A model generated the notes under the pieces. That model was given only the letters and a program-made list of their open reading frames with translations, searched no databases and was not told the origin of the DNA. Shown piece by piece: positions 15,984 to 24,800 of a stretch of DNA of 38,735 nucleotides. Position 1 is the stretch's first letter; each line of letters begins with the position of its first letter. Source of the stretch: Nitrospina sp. UBA6727 (GTDB lineage: Bacteria; Nitrospinota; Nitrospinia; Nitrospinales; VA-1); contig DKID01000003.1 in assembly GCA_002454045.1 (NCBI GenBank), positions 1 through 38,735 of the forward strand, given 5' to 3'. The position numbers were made by a program, and so were the translations under genes.

Positions 15984-16841
15984 ATGCCTGAACTGCCTGA
16001 AGTCGAAACCCTGCGCCGGGCACTTCTCCCCTTAGTGATTAACAAAACCTGCACCGCACTCAAGTTCTACCGCAAGGACATTCGGTTCCCCATTCCCAAA
16101 AGTACTTTGCGGAATCGGTTCGCAAACCAAACGGTTTCTAAAATTCAACGCAACGGGAAATACCTGCTGTTACAGGTCGCGCAAGGTGCCATGCTTTTGC
16201 ATCTCGGCATGAGCGGGCACGTTTCCCGGCACACTTCCATGGTCCCGCGGGAAAAACACACGCACGCTATTTTCCGGTTCGGTTCCAAAACCTGCCTACA
16301 CTTTGTCGACCCGCGGCGTTTTGGATGCATACTCTGGGTTCCGCGCAACGGGAAACATCCCTTGCTAGATAAAATGGGACCTGACCCATTTTCATCGGAT
16401 GCCAACGCGAAAACTTTGAAAGGCAGCGCGAAAAACTGTCGGGTTCCCGTCAAGACTTTCATCATGGACGCCCGACGCATCGCGGGAATCGGCAACATCT
16501 ACGCCTGCGAATCCTTGTTTCGGGCGGGCATTCATCCGCAACGAAAATCGGGACGAATCACTTTCGCCGAATGGGCACGCCTCATTTCCTGCATGCGCTC
16601 CACCTTGCAAGACAGCATCCGCGCGGGAGGAACCACCTTGCGCGATTTCTTTGACCCCAGTGGCAACGCGGGATATTATGCGACAAAACTTTCCGTTTAC
16701 GGCAAAGAAGGCGAACCTTGTCCAAAATGTAAAACCCAAATTTCCCGCACCGTTCACGCGGGGCGGTCTACTTTTTTTTGCAAGACCTGTCAACCGACGC
16801 GAAGCCGCGCGGTCGTGAAAGTGAAACGCCGTGTCTTTTAA
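15984..16841 (+). CDS. mutM: Formamidopyrimidine-DNA glycosylase
   Basis: Bifunctional base-excision repair enzyme removing 8-oxoguanine and formamidopyrimidines with AP-lyase activity. The catalytic N-terminus is intact (MPELPEVET: Pro2 nucleophile, Glu3), with Lys59 (RNGKYLL), the helix-two-turn-helix segment MDARRIAGIGNIYACE, and a C-terminal four-cysteine zinc finger (Cys246, Cys249, Cys266, Cys269). Length 285 aa; after the zinc finger there is a basic tail (RSRAVVKVKRRVF) slightly longer than usual. The helix motif has ACE where most have ANE. It is the last gene before the ilvD leader. Confidence 0.95.
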   Translation: MPELPEVETLRRALLPLVINKTCTALKFYRKDIRFPIPKSTLRNRFANQTVSKIQRNGKYLLLQVAQGAMLLHLGMSGHVSRHTSMVPREKHTHAIFRFGSKTCLHFVDPRRFGCILWVPRNGKHPLLDKMGPDPFSSDANAKTLKGSAKNCRVPVKTFIMDARRIAGIGNIYACESLFRAGIHPQRKSGRITFAEWARLISCMRSTLQDSIRAGGTTLRDFFDPSGNAGYYATKLSVYGKEGEPCPKCKTQISRTVHAGRSTFFCKTCQPTRSRAVVKVKRRVF

Positions 16842-16859
16842 AAACAGCCGAACATCTTG

Positions 16860-17014
16860 TATACTGCGCCGTCTCACATTCGCAGGGAGGGGACGGTGAT
16901 TTTCGCCGTCCCACCCGTCGACGCAATATCAAAAACGGAAGCACAATTTTGCTTGCTGATAAAACCGTGGCGACCTTAATCGATTTCTAACAACGGAACC
17001 AAAAGGAAATAAAG
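16860..17014 (+). promoter_or_regulatory. ilvD leader region with -10-like box and hairpin
   Basis: A TATACT box at 16860-16865 (weak -35) precedes a strong 9-bp hairpin at 16890-16898/16904-16912 (GGGACGGTG with CGCCGTCCC, one G-U pair), then a smaller AAGCA/TGCTT stem near 16939-16954. There is no T-run after the first hairpin, so it is not a simple terminator of mutM. The arrangement would suit a leader controlling ilvD, but no known riboswitch or T-box was recognised. Confidence 0.35.
16896..16979 (+). CDS. Possible 27-codon leader peptide upstream of ilvD
   Basis: GTG at 16896 is preceded by GGAGG at 5-nt spacing and opens a 27-codon frame ending TAA at 16979, 35 nt before ilvD. Seven of its residues are Ile, Val or Leu, including a CLLI cluster near the end, which is the kind of composition seen in ilv leader peptides, though only moderately rich. 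The start codon and hairpin overlap, so folding would affect its initiation. Could be chance; the strong ribosome-binding site and position are the only support. Confidence 0.3.
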   Translation: MIFAVPPVDAISKTEAQFCLLIKPWRP

Positions 17015-18703
17015 ATGGCGAAAAAATCGCAACCTCTCAATACCAAAAGCCAAGCCATCACGCAGGGAAACCGACGAGCCCCCAACCGCGCCATGCTTCG
17101 GGCGGTGGGATTCACGGATGGAGATTTCGCAAAACCCATCGTCGGTGTCGCCAACGGACAAAGCGAGGTCACGCCTTGCAACGCGGGACTGGGCAAACTC
17201 GCCGACATCGCTTCAACGCAAATCCGAAAAAACGGCGGCATGCCGCAAATGTTTGGAACCATCACCATCAGCGACGGCATCGCCATGGGAACCGAAGGCA
17301 TGAAATGTTCCATGGTCAGCCGCGAAGTGATCGCCGACTCCATCGAAACCGTTTGCCGCGGCGCCAGCATGGACGCAGTCCTTTGCATCGGCGGCTGCGA
17401 CAAAAATATGCCGGGGGCTATGATTGCCATGGCGCGGTTGAATATTCCCGGACTCTTCGTTTACGGCGGCACCATCAAGCCGGGCCATCTGGACGGCGAC
17501 GACCTAACCGTCGTCAGTGTGTTCGAAGCGGTCGGACAATTTGGCGCCGGCACCATCGATAAAAATCAGCTGATCAACATTGAGCGCAACGCCTGCCCGG
17601 GGTTCGGCTCCTGCGGCGGGATGTTCACCGCCAACACGATGTCATCCGCTTTTGAAGCGATGGGCATGAGCCTGCCTTACAGTTCCACGATGGCGAACGA
17701 AGACAAGGAAAAAGAAATCAGCGCCGGACAAAGCGCGCAAGCCCTTTTGAACATGGTCGAAAAAAATATCCTGCCGCGAAATATCATGACGCGGGAGGCA
17801 TTCGAAAACGCCATCGCCGTCGTCATGGCGGTTGGCGGTTCCACCAACGCGGTTTTACATCTTCTCGCCATCGCCCACTCCGCCGAAGTTCAACTTTCCA
17901 TCGACGACTTTGAAGTAATGCGAAAAAAGATTCCCGTGCTTTGCGACATGAAACCGTCTGGAAAATATGTCGCCACCAACCTGCACCACGCCGGCGGCAT
18001 TCCGCAAGTGATGAAAATAATGTTGAACGCCGGACTCCTGCACGGCGACTGCATGACCGTGACCGCGAAGACCATCGCCGAAAATCTGCGGGACGTCCCC
18101 GACCAACCGCGCGAAGACCAAGATGTAATTCTACCTTTGTCCCGACCAAAATCTGCGCAGGGTCATTTAGTAATTCTCAGAGGCAACCTCTGTCAGGAAG
18201 GCGCCGTCGCAAAAATTTCCGGCGTCAAAACTCGGAGCTTCAGCGGACCGGCGCGCGTCTTCAATTCAGAAGAAGAATGCTTGGACGCCATCCTCGACGA
18301 CCGCATTCAAGAAGGCGACGTCGTGGTCATCCGCTTCGAAGGTCCGAAAGGCGGACCGGGGATGCGCGAAATGTTGGCGCCGACCTCCGCCATCGTCGGT
18401 AAAGGTTTGGGGAACAAAGTCGCGCTCATCACGGACGGTCGATTTTCTGGAGGAACTTACGGAATCGTAATCGGCCACATCGCGCCAGAAGCGCAACTGG
18501 GCGGAGTGCTGGCTCTCATCAAAGACAACGATACCATCGCGATCGACATCGGACGCAACCAACTGAACGCGGAATTATCCGATGAAGAACTTGAGCGAAG
18601 AAGGCGGGAATTCGTTGCCCCGGAAATAAAATATAAAGCGGGCGTGTTGGCGAAGTACGCCAGACTCGTCGGTTCCGCCAGCAAAGGCGCGGTAACCGAC
18701 TAA
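17015..18703 (+). CDS. ilvD: Dihydroxy-acid dehydratase
   Basis: Dehydrates 2,3-dihydroxy-isovalerate and -methylvalerate to the 2-oxo acids in valine, isoleucine and leucine synthesis. The 562-aa length is normal. Fe-S ligand cysteines are Cys55 (TPCNAGL), Cys128 (IGGCDKNMPG) and Cys200 (CPGFGSCGGMFTANTM); three cysteines fit a [2Fe-2S]-type oxygen-tolerant enzyme more than the labile [4Fe-4S] form, though this needs spectroscopy. The C-terminal signature ITDGRFSGGTYGIVIGHIAPEA is present. AAGGAA lies 8 nt before ATG. No other ilv gene is in the window. Confidence 0.96.
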   Translation: MAKKSQPLNTKSQAITQGNRRAPNRAMLRAVGFTDGDFAKPIVGVANGQSEVTPCNAGLGKLADIASTQIRKNGGMPQMFGTITISDGIAMGTEGMKCSMVSREVIADSIETVCRGASMDAVLCIGGCDKNMPGAMIAMARLNIPGLFVYGGTIKPGHLDGDDLTVVSVFEAVGQFGAGTIDKNQLINIERNACPGFGSCGGMFTANTMSSAFEAMGMSLPYSSTMANEDKEKEISAGQSAQALLNMVEKNILPRNIMTREAFENAIAVVMAVGGSTNAVLHLLAIAHSAEVQLSIDDFEVMRKKIPVLCDMKPSGKYVATNLHHAGGIPQVMKIMLNAGLLHGDCMTVTAKTIAENLRDVPDQPREDQDVILPLSRPKSAQGHLVILRGNLCQEGAVAKISGVKTRSFSGPARVFNSEEECLDAILDDRIQEGDVVVIRFEGPKGGPGMREMLAPTSAIVGKGLGNKVALITDGRFSGGTYGIVIGHIAPEAQLGGVLALIKDNDTIAIDIGRNQLNAELSDEELERRRREFVAPEIKYKAGVLAKYARLVGSASKGAVTD

Positions 18704-18784
18704 ACCATTCGGCGTGGCGGCGAGTAATCGCTTTCGTCGCTGACAACTACGGAGCCGCGCGGCGCGAAACCCTTCGCATTAGTT

Positions 18785-19738
18785 ATGACGCATTACAAAA
18801 TCTTGCCGGGGAATCTTTATCCCAAAGACAATCGCATAAACCTTTATTACCTGCACAATCTTTTTAAGGTCATCGGCGAATCCGTTTCCCTGCAAATGAA
18901 GGAAGGGCATAACATCCGCATCCCCATTACCGCCGGGATGTGGGGCGGTTCCTACATGGTCGGCATGGACGATGGGCAAGCTAAGACGCACGTCGTTCGT
19001 CTGTATTCCATCGCCAACTTGCCGCAGAACACTCCCTTAGATAAAAAGGAAAACTTTGAACGCTTGATGAATATTTATCAGCAAACGTCCCGCACCACTT
19101 TCGCGCGTTACGGATTGAATCTGGTGCGCCCGCGTTGGGGGGAAGCCATCCCCTATTCCAACAAGGTGCGACCCACCACCGCCCTGCAAATGTGGGACGC
19201 CGCGGGAAGAGCCAAGTTTGTGCGGATTTTTTTTGTGTGGAATGAAGCCACTTGGGAAGAGGCGATTATCTACGACATGGTGCGCAACGTTAAAGTCCTT
19301 AAAGAACTTTTGCATCTCGGAACTCGCCCGGCGAAAAAAGACGCCGCGGAACTTAAGTTTCTGCTGCAGGATGTTCTCATCACTTACTTCACCCTGTACT
19401 CCGCGTTGACCCCGGATTTCGTTGAGCACGCGGCGCCCATCATCAAAGACCTGTTTCACCAGATGATAAACGGGATGCATTCGGAGCAAGCCATCGAAGA
19501 GCAATACCACAAAGTTTATTCAAGTGCTTTGGTTTATGGATTTGAAGAAGCCCTGAAAATTCCTTACGGAAAAGAAAATCTGGATGTAGAAAAAGTGGAA
19601 GACTGGTCGGTGGAAAAAATTAATTACGTCCCGGATGAGTTAAAAGAAAAACTCGTTCCCGCTTTGCAGGTGCCTTGGAAAAAATTTCAGAGCAACCTCG
19701 AAAAAAAATATGGCGCGCGTGACGCCGAACTCAAATGA
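18785..19738 (+). CDS. Hypothetical protein, 317 aa
   Basis: Not recognised. A soluble protein without signal peptide or membrane helices. It begins MTHYKILPGNLYPKDNRINL and has a compact N-terminal alpha/beta part with GMWGGSYMVGMDDGQAKTH, then a long mainly helical region with many aromatic residues (WNEATWEEAIIYDMVRNVKV, DVLITYFTLYSALTPDFVEH). The C-terminus is charged. No Shine-Dalgarno sequence is obvious upstream of the ATG. It is convergent with the haem-binding lipoprotein gene, with 4 nt between the stops. Probably lineage-specific. Confidence 0.7.
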   Translation: MTHYKILPGNLYPKDNRINLYYLHNLFKVIGESVSLQMKEGHNIRIPITAGMWGGSYMVGMDDGQAKTHVVRLYSIANLPQNTPLDKKENFERLMNIYQQTSRTTFARYGLNLVRPRWGEAIPYSNKVRPTTALQMWDAAGRAKFVRIFFVWNEATWEEAIIYDMVRNVKVLKELLHLGTRPAKKDAAELKFLLQDVLITYFTLYSALTPDFVEHAAPIIKDLFHQMINGMHSEQAIEEQYHKVYSSALVYGFEEALKIPYGKENLDVEKVEDWSVEKINYVPDELKEKLVPALQVPWKKFQSNLEKKYGARDAELK

Positions 19739-19742
19739 CGCG

Positions 19743-20525
19743 CTAATTCAGTTTCAAGAGAAACCATCCCGCGATTCCCTTCTGCCCGTTCAATTCTTTA
19801 TTAGACCCGTTCCAAATCGCGACGGCCATCAAAACCGATTGTTCAAACTGAACATCATCGGCGTTGGCGTTGGTTAAAGACCGCATGAAAACCAGGCGCC
19901 ACTTATTATTTTTCCATTCCGCAAAGCCGCGCACATTTTGCTGACGTTGGTCGGTCAAAGTGCCGAACCCTTCCGCGTTTAAATCTTCAGTCGTTTGATA
20001 CGCAAGTTGCGCGGCGGGATTGTCTCTTACACCCGGCTGCCCTCTTTCCCCGCCCACCGCTTTCCATTGCCAGATGTTGACGGGCTTTCCCGCTTCGCCC
20101 ATCGTAATCGATGGCGCTTCCTTGTCGGCGACAATCGGAAACATCACCGCCGCGCGGTCGACATACAATGTCGAATGATCAAAGTTGCTGTCGCGAGTCG
20201 CGTCATCCCATTCCAGCATGATGATTATGCCCGCATCATTTTTTGCGGCACGCACCGTAACTTCCTTCGTCGAAGGATTCGGCCACTTCGGATTTGTGAT
20301 CATTTGCGGTCCGAGTTCCACCGTGACGGGGACGGGCGCTCCGTCCCAAAAAGGATCGCGCGGGTTCGCCGGCAAGGTTCCATCATGACTTGCCACTTGT
20401 ATGACGGGACCGCAGCTTTCATCCCGCAAACAATCTTCGACATTCGCGCCGCAGGAAAAAAGGAAGAGAGCGCAGAACGCAACCATCACTCCGAAGCCGA
20501 ATGGCGGCAGTCTTTTTTTGGACAT
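19743..20525 (-). CDS. Ethylbenzene-dehydrogenase-type haem b-binding lipoprotein (NxrC-like gamma subunit candidate)
   Basis: Proteins with this domain are the haem b gamma subunits of type II DMSO-reductase-family enzymes (ethylbenzene dehydrogenase, chlorate reductase, DMS dehydrogenase; NxrC candidates in nitrite oxidisers), passing electrons between the Fe-S subunit and a cytochrome. The 260-aa protein has a lipoprotein signal with lipobox LFSC (Cys25). Family hallmarks follow: MLEWDDATRD near 103, DRAAVMFPI near 123-131, and MGEAGKPVNIWQWKA at 142-156, which contains the likely axial Met of the haem. It starts 4 nt after the M16 peptidase stop. The catalytic subunits are not nearby, so the partner enzyme is inferred. 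A membrane-anchored electron-transfer protein of another complex is possible. Confidence 0.8.
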   Translation of the reverse strand: MSKKRLPPFGFGVMVAFCALFLFSCGANVEDCLRDESCGPVIQVASHDGTLPANPRDPFWDGAPVPVTVELGPQMITNPKWPNPSTKEVTVRAAKNDAGIIIMLEWDDATRDSNFDHSTLYVDRAAVMFPIVADKEAPSITMGEAGKPVNIWQWKAVGGERGQPGVRDNPAAQLAYQTTEDLNAEGFGTLTDQRQQNVRGFAEWKNNKWRLVFMRSLTNANADDVQFEQSVLMAVAIWNGSNKELNGQKGIAGWFLLKLN

Positions 20526-20529
20526 GGAG

Positions 20530-21840
20530 TTAATAATTTTCGATTAAATTTTCGAGTTCTTTTTTTAATTCAAAAGTGTAGGGACCGACCAAAATCAGGT
20601 TCAGTTTTTCCGCGACGAAAGTTCGGCGGGCAACCGCGGTGATTTTTTCTTTCGAGATCGCCATGACTTGGTTGCGTTCTTCTTCCAAGGACATCGCTTC
20701 CGAATAAAGGTGAGGGAAAGCGTAACGCATCACCTGCTTGTAAGGATCATCCAACTCCGAATCCAGATCAAACCTATAACGTTTTTTCACATGCGCGACT
20801 TCATCGTCGGAGGGTCCCAGGCGGGCAAAAGTTTTAACTTCATGGATGAGGACTTCCGCGACCGCAATGAGTTTTTCCGGCCGCACCGTTACATCAAAAT
20901 CCATCGTGCCGATATCCGACATACCGGTTACCCGACATTCCACCGAATAAACTAGGCCGCGCTCCTCCCTGAGTACCCTCTGCAACCGGGAAGTGAAACC
21001 ATCATCAAAGATTCGGCTGATCAAATCTAGAGCCAGGAAATCCTCGTGATTGTAGGAACAGGAGCGAAAACAAATTTGCAGTTCAATCTGGCTATCCGAA
21101 TCGTGTTGAAAAAGAGACTGCGGTCGTGCTTGTTCATCGGCGATACTACCGATGAAATGTTTTTTTGAAATCGGCGCCGCGCCATTAGTGGAGGAGGAAA
21201 AATATTTTTCTACCAATTGAAAATTACGATCGCGCTCGATGGGTCCCGCCATCGCCAAAACCATGTTGCCGGAAATGTAATGGGTGTTGTAGTAATCCCG
21301 CAACATTTCTACGGTAATCATTTTGATCGTCGCCTCCGTCCCGATGGTCGGCCACGACATTGGTGTTCCGGGATAAAGCAGTTTGCATGCGTGGTTGTTG
21401 ATATCGACATTCACGCCGTCTTCGTTGAGATCTTCATAGTGCTCCTCGAGAATAATTCCGCGCTCCAGTTCAATCTCCGGAAATGTCGGGGAAGAAAAAA
21501 ACTCCGCGAAAATTTCCATCCCTTTTTCCAACTGCAAGATATGCGGACTGAATCCGTACTGCGTGTATTCCCCGAGGGTAGAGGCGCGAAGGTCGCGGCC
21601 GATATTTTCGAATTCCATATTCAGGGAAATCGAATCGCCGTACTTTTGGTTGCCGCGGAATAGCATGTGTTCCAGAAAATGAGAGATGCCATTGTTCTCC
21701 TCATTTTCAAATCGCAAACCGGCGCGGACAAACATCGACACTTCCATGGTGTGAATGTGCGGCATTTCCACCGTCACCACCGTCAAGCCGTTGGGAAGAA
21801 CATCCGTAAAATATTTTAACGAGGATTCCGTAGTTTTCAT
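20530..21840 (-). CDS. M16 family zinc peptidase (processing-peptidase-like)
   Basis: Inverzincin peptidase related to mitochondrial processing peptidase beta and bacterial PqqL/YmxG. The 436-aa protein keeps the inverted zinc motif HFLEH (His54, Glu57, His58) and a downstream acidic site ELERGIILEEHYE whose Glu near 132-133 completes the zinc site. The second M16 domain (from about 230) has RLQRVLREERGLVYSVECRV, the Arg/Tyr pair typical of active members. No signal peptide is visible, so a cytoplasmic location is likely. It lies 42 nt after dnaE and 4 nt before the haem lipoprotein gene. Confidence 0.93.
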   Translation of the reverse strand: MKTTESSLKYFTDVLPNGLTVVTVEMPHIHTMEVSMFVRAGLRFENEENNGISHFLEHMLFRGNQKYGDSISLNMEFENIGRDLRASTLGEYTQYGFSPHILQLEKGMEIFAEFFSSPTFPEIELERGIILEEHYEDLNEDGVNVDINNHACKLLYPGTPMSWPTIGTEATIKMITVEMLRDYYNTHYISGNMVLAMAGPIERDRNFQLVEKYFSSSTNGAAPISKKHFIGSIADEQARPQSLFQHDSDSQIELQICFRSCSYNHEDFLALDLISRIFDDGFTSRLQRVLREERGLVYSVECRVTGMSDIGTMDFDVTVRPEKLIAVAEVLIHEVKTFARLGPSDDEVAHVKKRYRFDLDSELDDPYKQVMRYAFPHLYSEAMSLEEERNQVMAISKEKITAVARRTFVAEKLNLILVGPYTFELKKELENLIENY

Positions 21841-21882
21841 TTTCGCAATATTAAAAACTATCTTTGCTGAAACGCGTTCCCG

Positions 21883-24800
21883 CTACTCAAACAAAATGGC
21901 ATCGTCTCCCAGAATATCCTGAATCTGCTGGACCACTTCGTTGGAAGGTTGAACGCGCAGTTCCTCCGCCACCGCGACCACGCGCTCTTTGTTGTCTGGA
22001 AAGATGAAGTGCAAGCGCGTGTCGTTGTTGCCCTTGTGGGAAGCAAGAATCTCTCTCACCGCCACCAGAGTTTCGCGCTCCAATCCCGGCGTCCTGAAAT
22101 GGATCATGACCCGACCGTGAAAATGTTGTTTGGCTTGCGCAAGCGGAAAAAATTCTTTGGCGATGACTTTCGGCAAGTTGCCTTCGGAATCCACTTCCCC
22201 TTTCACCAGCAACGGTTCTTCCTTCGGCAAAAGCGACTGAACCTGACTGTATATTTCTGGCCAAAGGATTACCTCCACCGACCCTTGCAAATCCTCAAGG
22301 GTGACGATCCCCATCTTGTCGCCTTTGCGGGTAGTCTTAGAAAGATGCTTGATCGGTATTCCCGCCAAGCTAACGGTTTTCCCGTTGCCCGCTTCCGCGA
22401 CGGATGCGGAAGTCGCATCGGTAAACCAGGACAACTCATGGGTGAACTCATCCAGCGGGTGACCTGTGATGTAAAATCCGATGCTCTCTTTTTCCAACCG
22501 GAGTCGGTCGGTATTGCTCCACTCCTCCGTCGCGTCTTCCGATTGTTTGTCGTCCTCAACATTAAGTTCAAGCGAATCGAACATGCTCGACTGCCCCAAC
22601 TGTCGGTCCCGCTGTTTGCCCTGCCCCCGTTCCATGCAGGCTTGAAGTTCTTTCATCATCCCGGCGCGGCTTTGACCTAGAGAATCGCACGCTCCACTTT
22701 TGATCAAACCTTCGAACACTCGCTTGTTGACCAACTGCATATCCACGTTCTCACATAATTGTTCCATCGATGTGAACCGACCCAGCTCCTTCCGCGCCGC
22801 GATGATATTTTCGATGGCTCTGCCGCCGACATTTTTGATGGCGCCCAAGCCGAAGACGAGTGTATTTTCAGATACCAAAAAGTCGCGGTGGCTCAGGTTC
22901 ACATCCGGAGGTTGCACGGTGATATTCATTTCGCGGCAATCATGGATATAGCGAGTGACCTTTTCGGTGCTGTCCATATCGCTAGTGATCAAGGCGCCAA
23001 AAAAATCCAGCGGGTAATGAGCCTTCAGGTAAGCGGTCTGATAAGAGATCAGCGCATACGCCGTGCTATGCGATTTATTAAATCCATACTCGCCGAATTT
23101 TTCCATCAGGTTAAAAATCTTTTCCGATTTTTTTTCATCGAACCCTTTCGCCCGCGAGCCTTCCATAAATTTTTCACGCTGCGCGGCCATCTCTGCTGGC
23201 ATCTTCTTTCCCATCGCCCGGCGTAGCAAGTCTGCATCGCCCATGCTGAATCCGGCCAACACTCTGGCAATCTTCATCACTTGCTCCTGATAAAGAATGA
23301 CCCCGTGCGTTTCCTTGAGGATGGATTCCAACTGCGGCAGGTCGTATTTTTCCACCATCGTGCCGTGTTTGCGCTTGACGTAATCATCGACCATGCCGCT
23401 TTCCAGAGGTCCCGGCCGATACATCGCCAAAAGGGCGACGATGTCTTCAAAGCTGTCCGGCTTTAATTTTTTGATCAGGTCGCGCATGCCCGAACTTTCC
23501 AACTGGAAAACTCCAAGCGTTTTTGCATCGCAAAGAAGTTTGAAGGTGGCGGGATCATCCATGGGAATGGCGCCAATATCCAGTTTGATATTTTTCGACT
23601 TGCGAATTATTTTCAAGGCGTTGTCGATCACCGTCAGAGTTCGCAATCCCAGAAAATCCATCTTCAGCAAACCCAACTTTTCCACGCTGCCCATAGCATA
23701 CTGAGTCACCACCTCGTCGTTGCCGCCTTTATAAAGCGGGCAAAACTCCGTCAGGGCTTTGGACGAAATGACCACACCGGCGGCGTGGGTTGAACAGTGG
23801 CGCGGTAAGCCTTCCAGATTTTTGGCGACATCCAGCAACTCGGCGACTTTCGAATTTTCCTTGCGCAACTTTTCAAACTGCGGTTCTTTCTTGAACGCTT
23901 GCTCGAGTTTGATGTCCAACTTGTTGGGAACCAGTTTTGCCAACTTATCGACTTCGCCGTAACTCATGTCCAACACCCGCCCGACGTCGCGAATTACTCC
24001 CTTCGCGTTCATGCTCCCGAACGTGATGATCTGAGTCACGTTCTGGTTTCCTCCATATTTCTCGGTAACATATTTGATCACGTCGTCCCGCTTCTCCACG
24101 CAAAAGTCGATGTCAATATCCGGCATGCTCACCCGTTCCGGATTCAGGAACCGCTCAAACAGTAAGTCGTATTGCAACGGATCGATGTCGGTAATTTTGA
24201 GAGCGTAAGCCACCACGCTGCCCGTCGCAGAACCCCTGCCGGGTCCGACCGGAATTTCTTTTTCCCTGGCGTAGCGGATGAAATCCCACACGATGAGAAA
24301 GTAGCCGGGATACCCCATCTTGTTGATGATGCCAAGTTCGCGGTCCAACCTCTTTTCATAGACGCCTCGGTCAAACTTAATTTTCCGCCGCGACAATTCT
24401 TCGAACCTTTTTTGCAAACCTTCGCGCGCGCGTTCATCGAGATAAGTTTCAAGGGTGTAAGATTCCGGGATGGGATATTCCGGTAAGTTGAGTTTGCCAA
24501 ACTCTAAATCCAATTCGCAACGCGCAGCAATTTTCACGGTGTTCTCAATCGCCTCGGGGACGTCCTTGAACAGGGCGGTCATTTCTTGCGGCGACTTAAA
24601 ATAAAATTCGTCCGCGGGATACTGCATGCGGTAAGGGTTGCTGATGGTTTTCCCCGTCTGCAGGCACAGCAAAATTTCGTGCGCACGATAATCTTCCCGG
24701 TTGATGTAATGACAATTATTCGTGGCCACCACCGGGAGTTGCAACTTTTCACCGATGCCGATAATTTTCTTGTTGATTTGATCCTGGTTCTCCAGTTTAT

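Noticed and set aside
16890..16912. Hairpin after mutM as a terminator
   Set aside because: No T-run follows; the next bases are ACCCGTCG. Interpreted instead as part of the ilvD leader.
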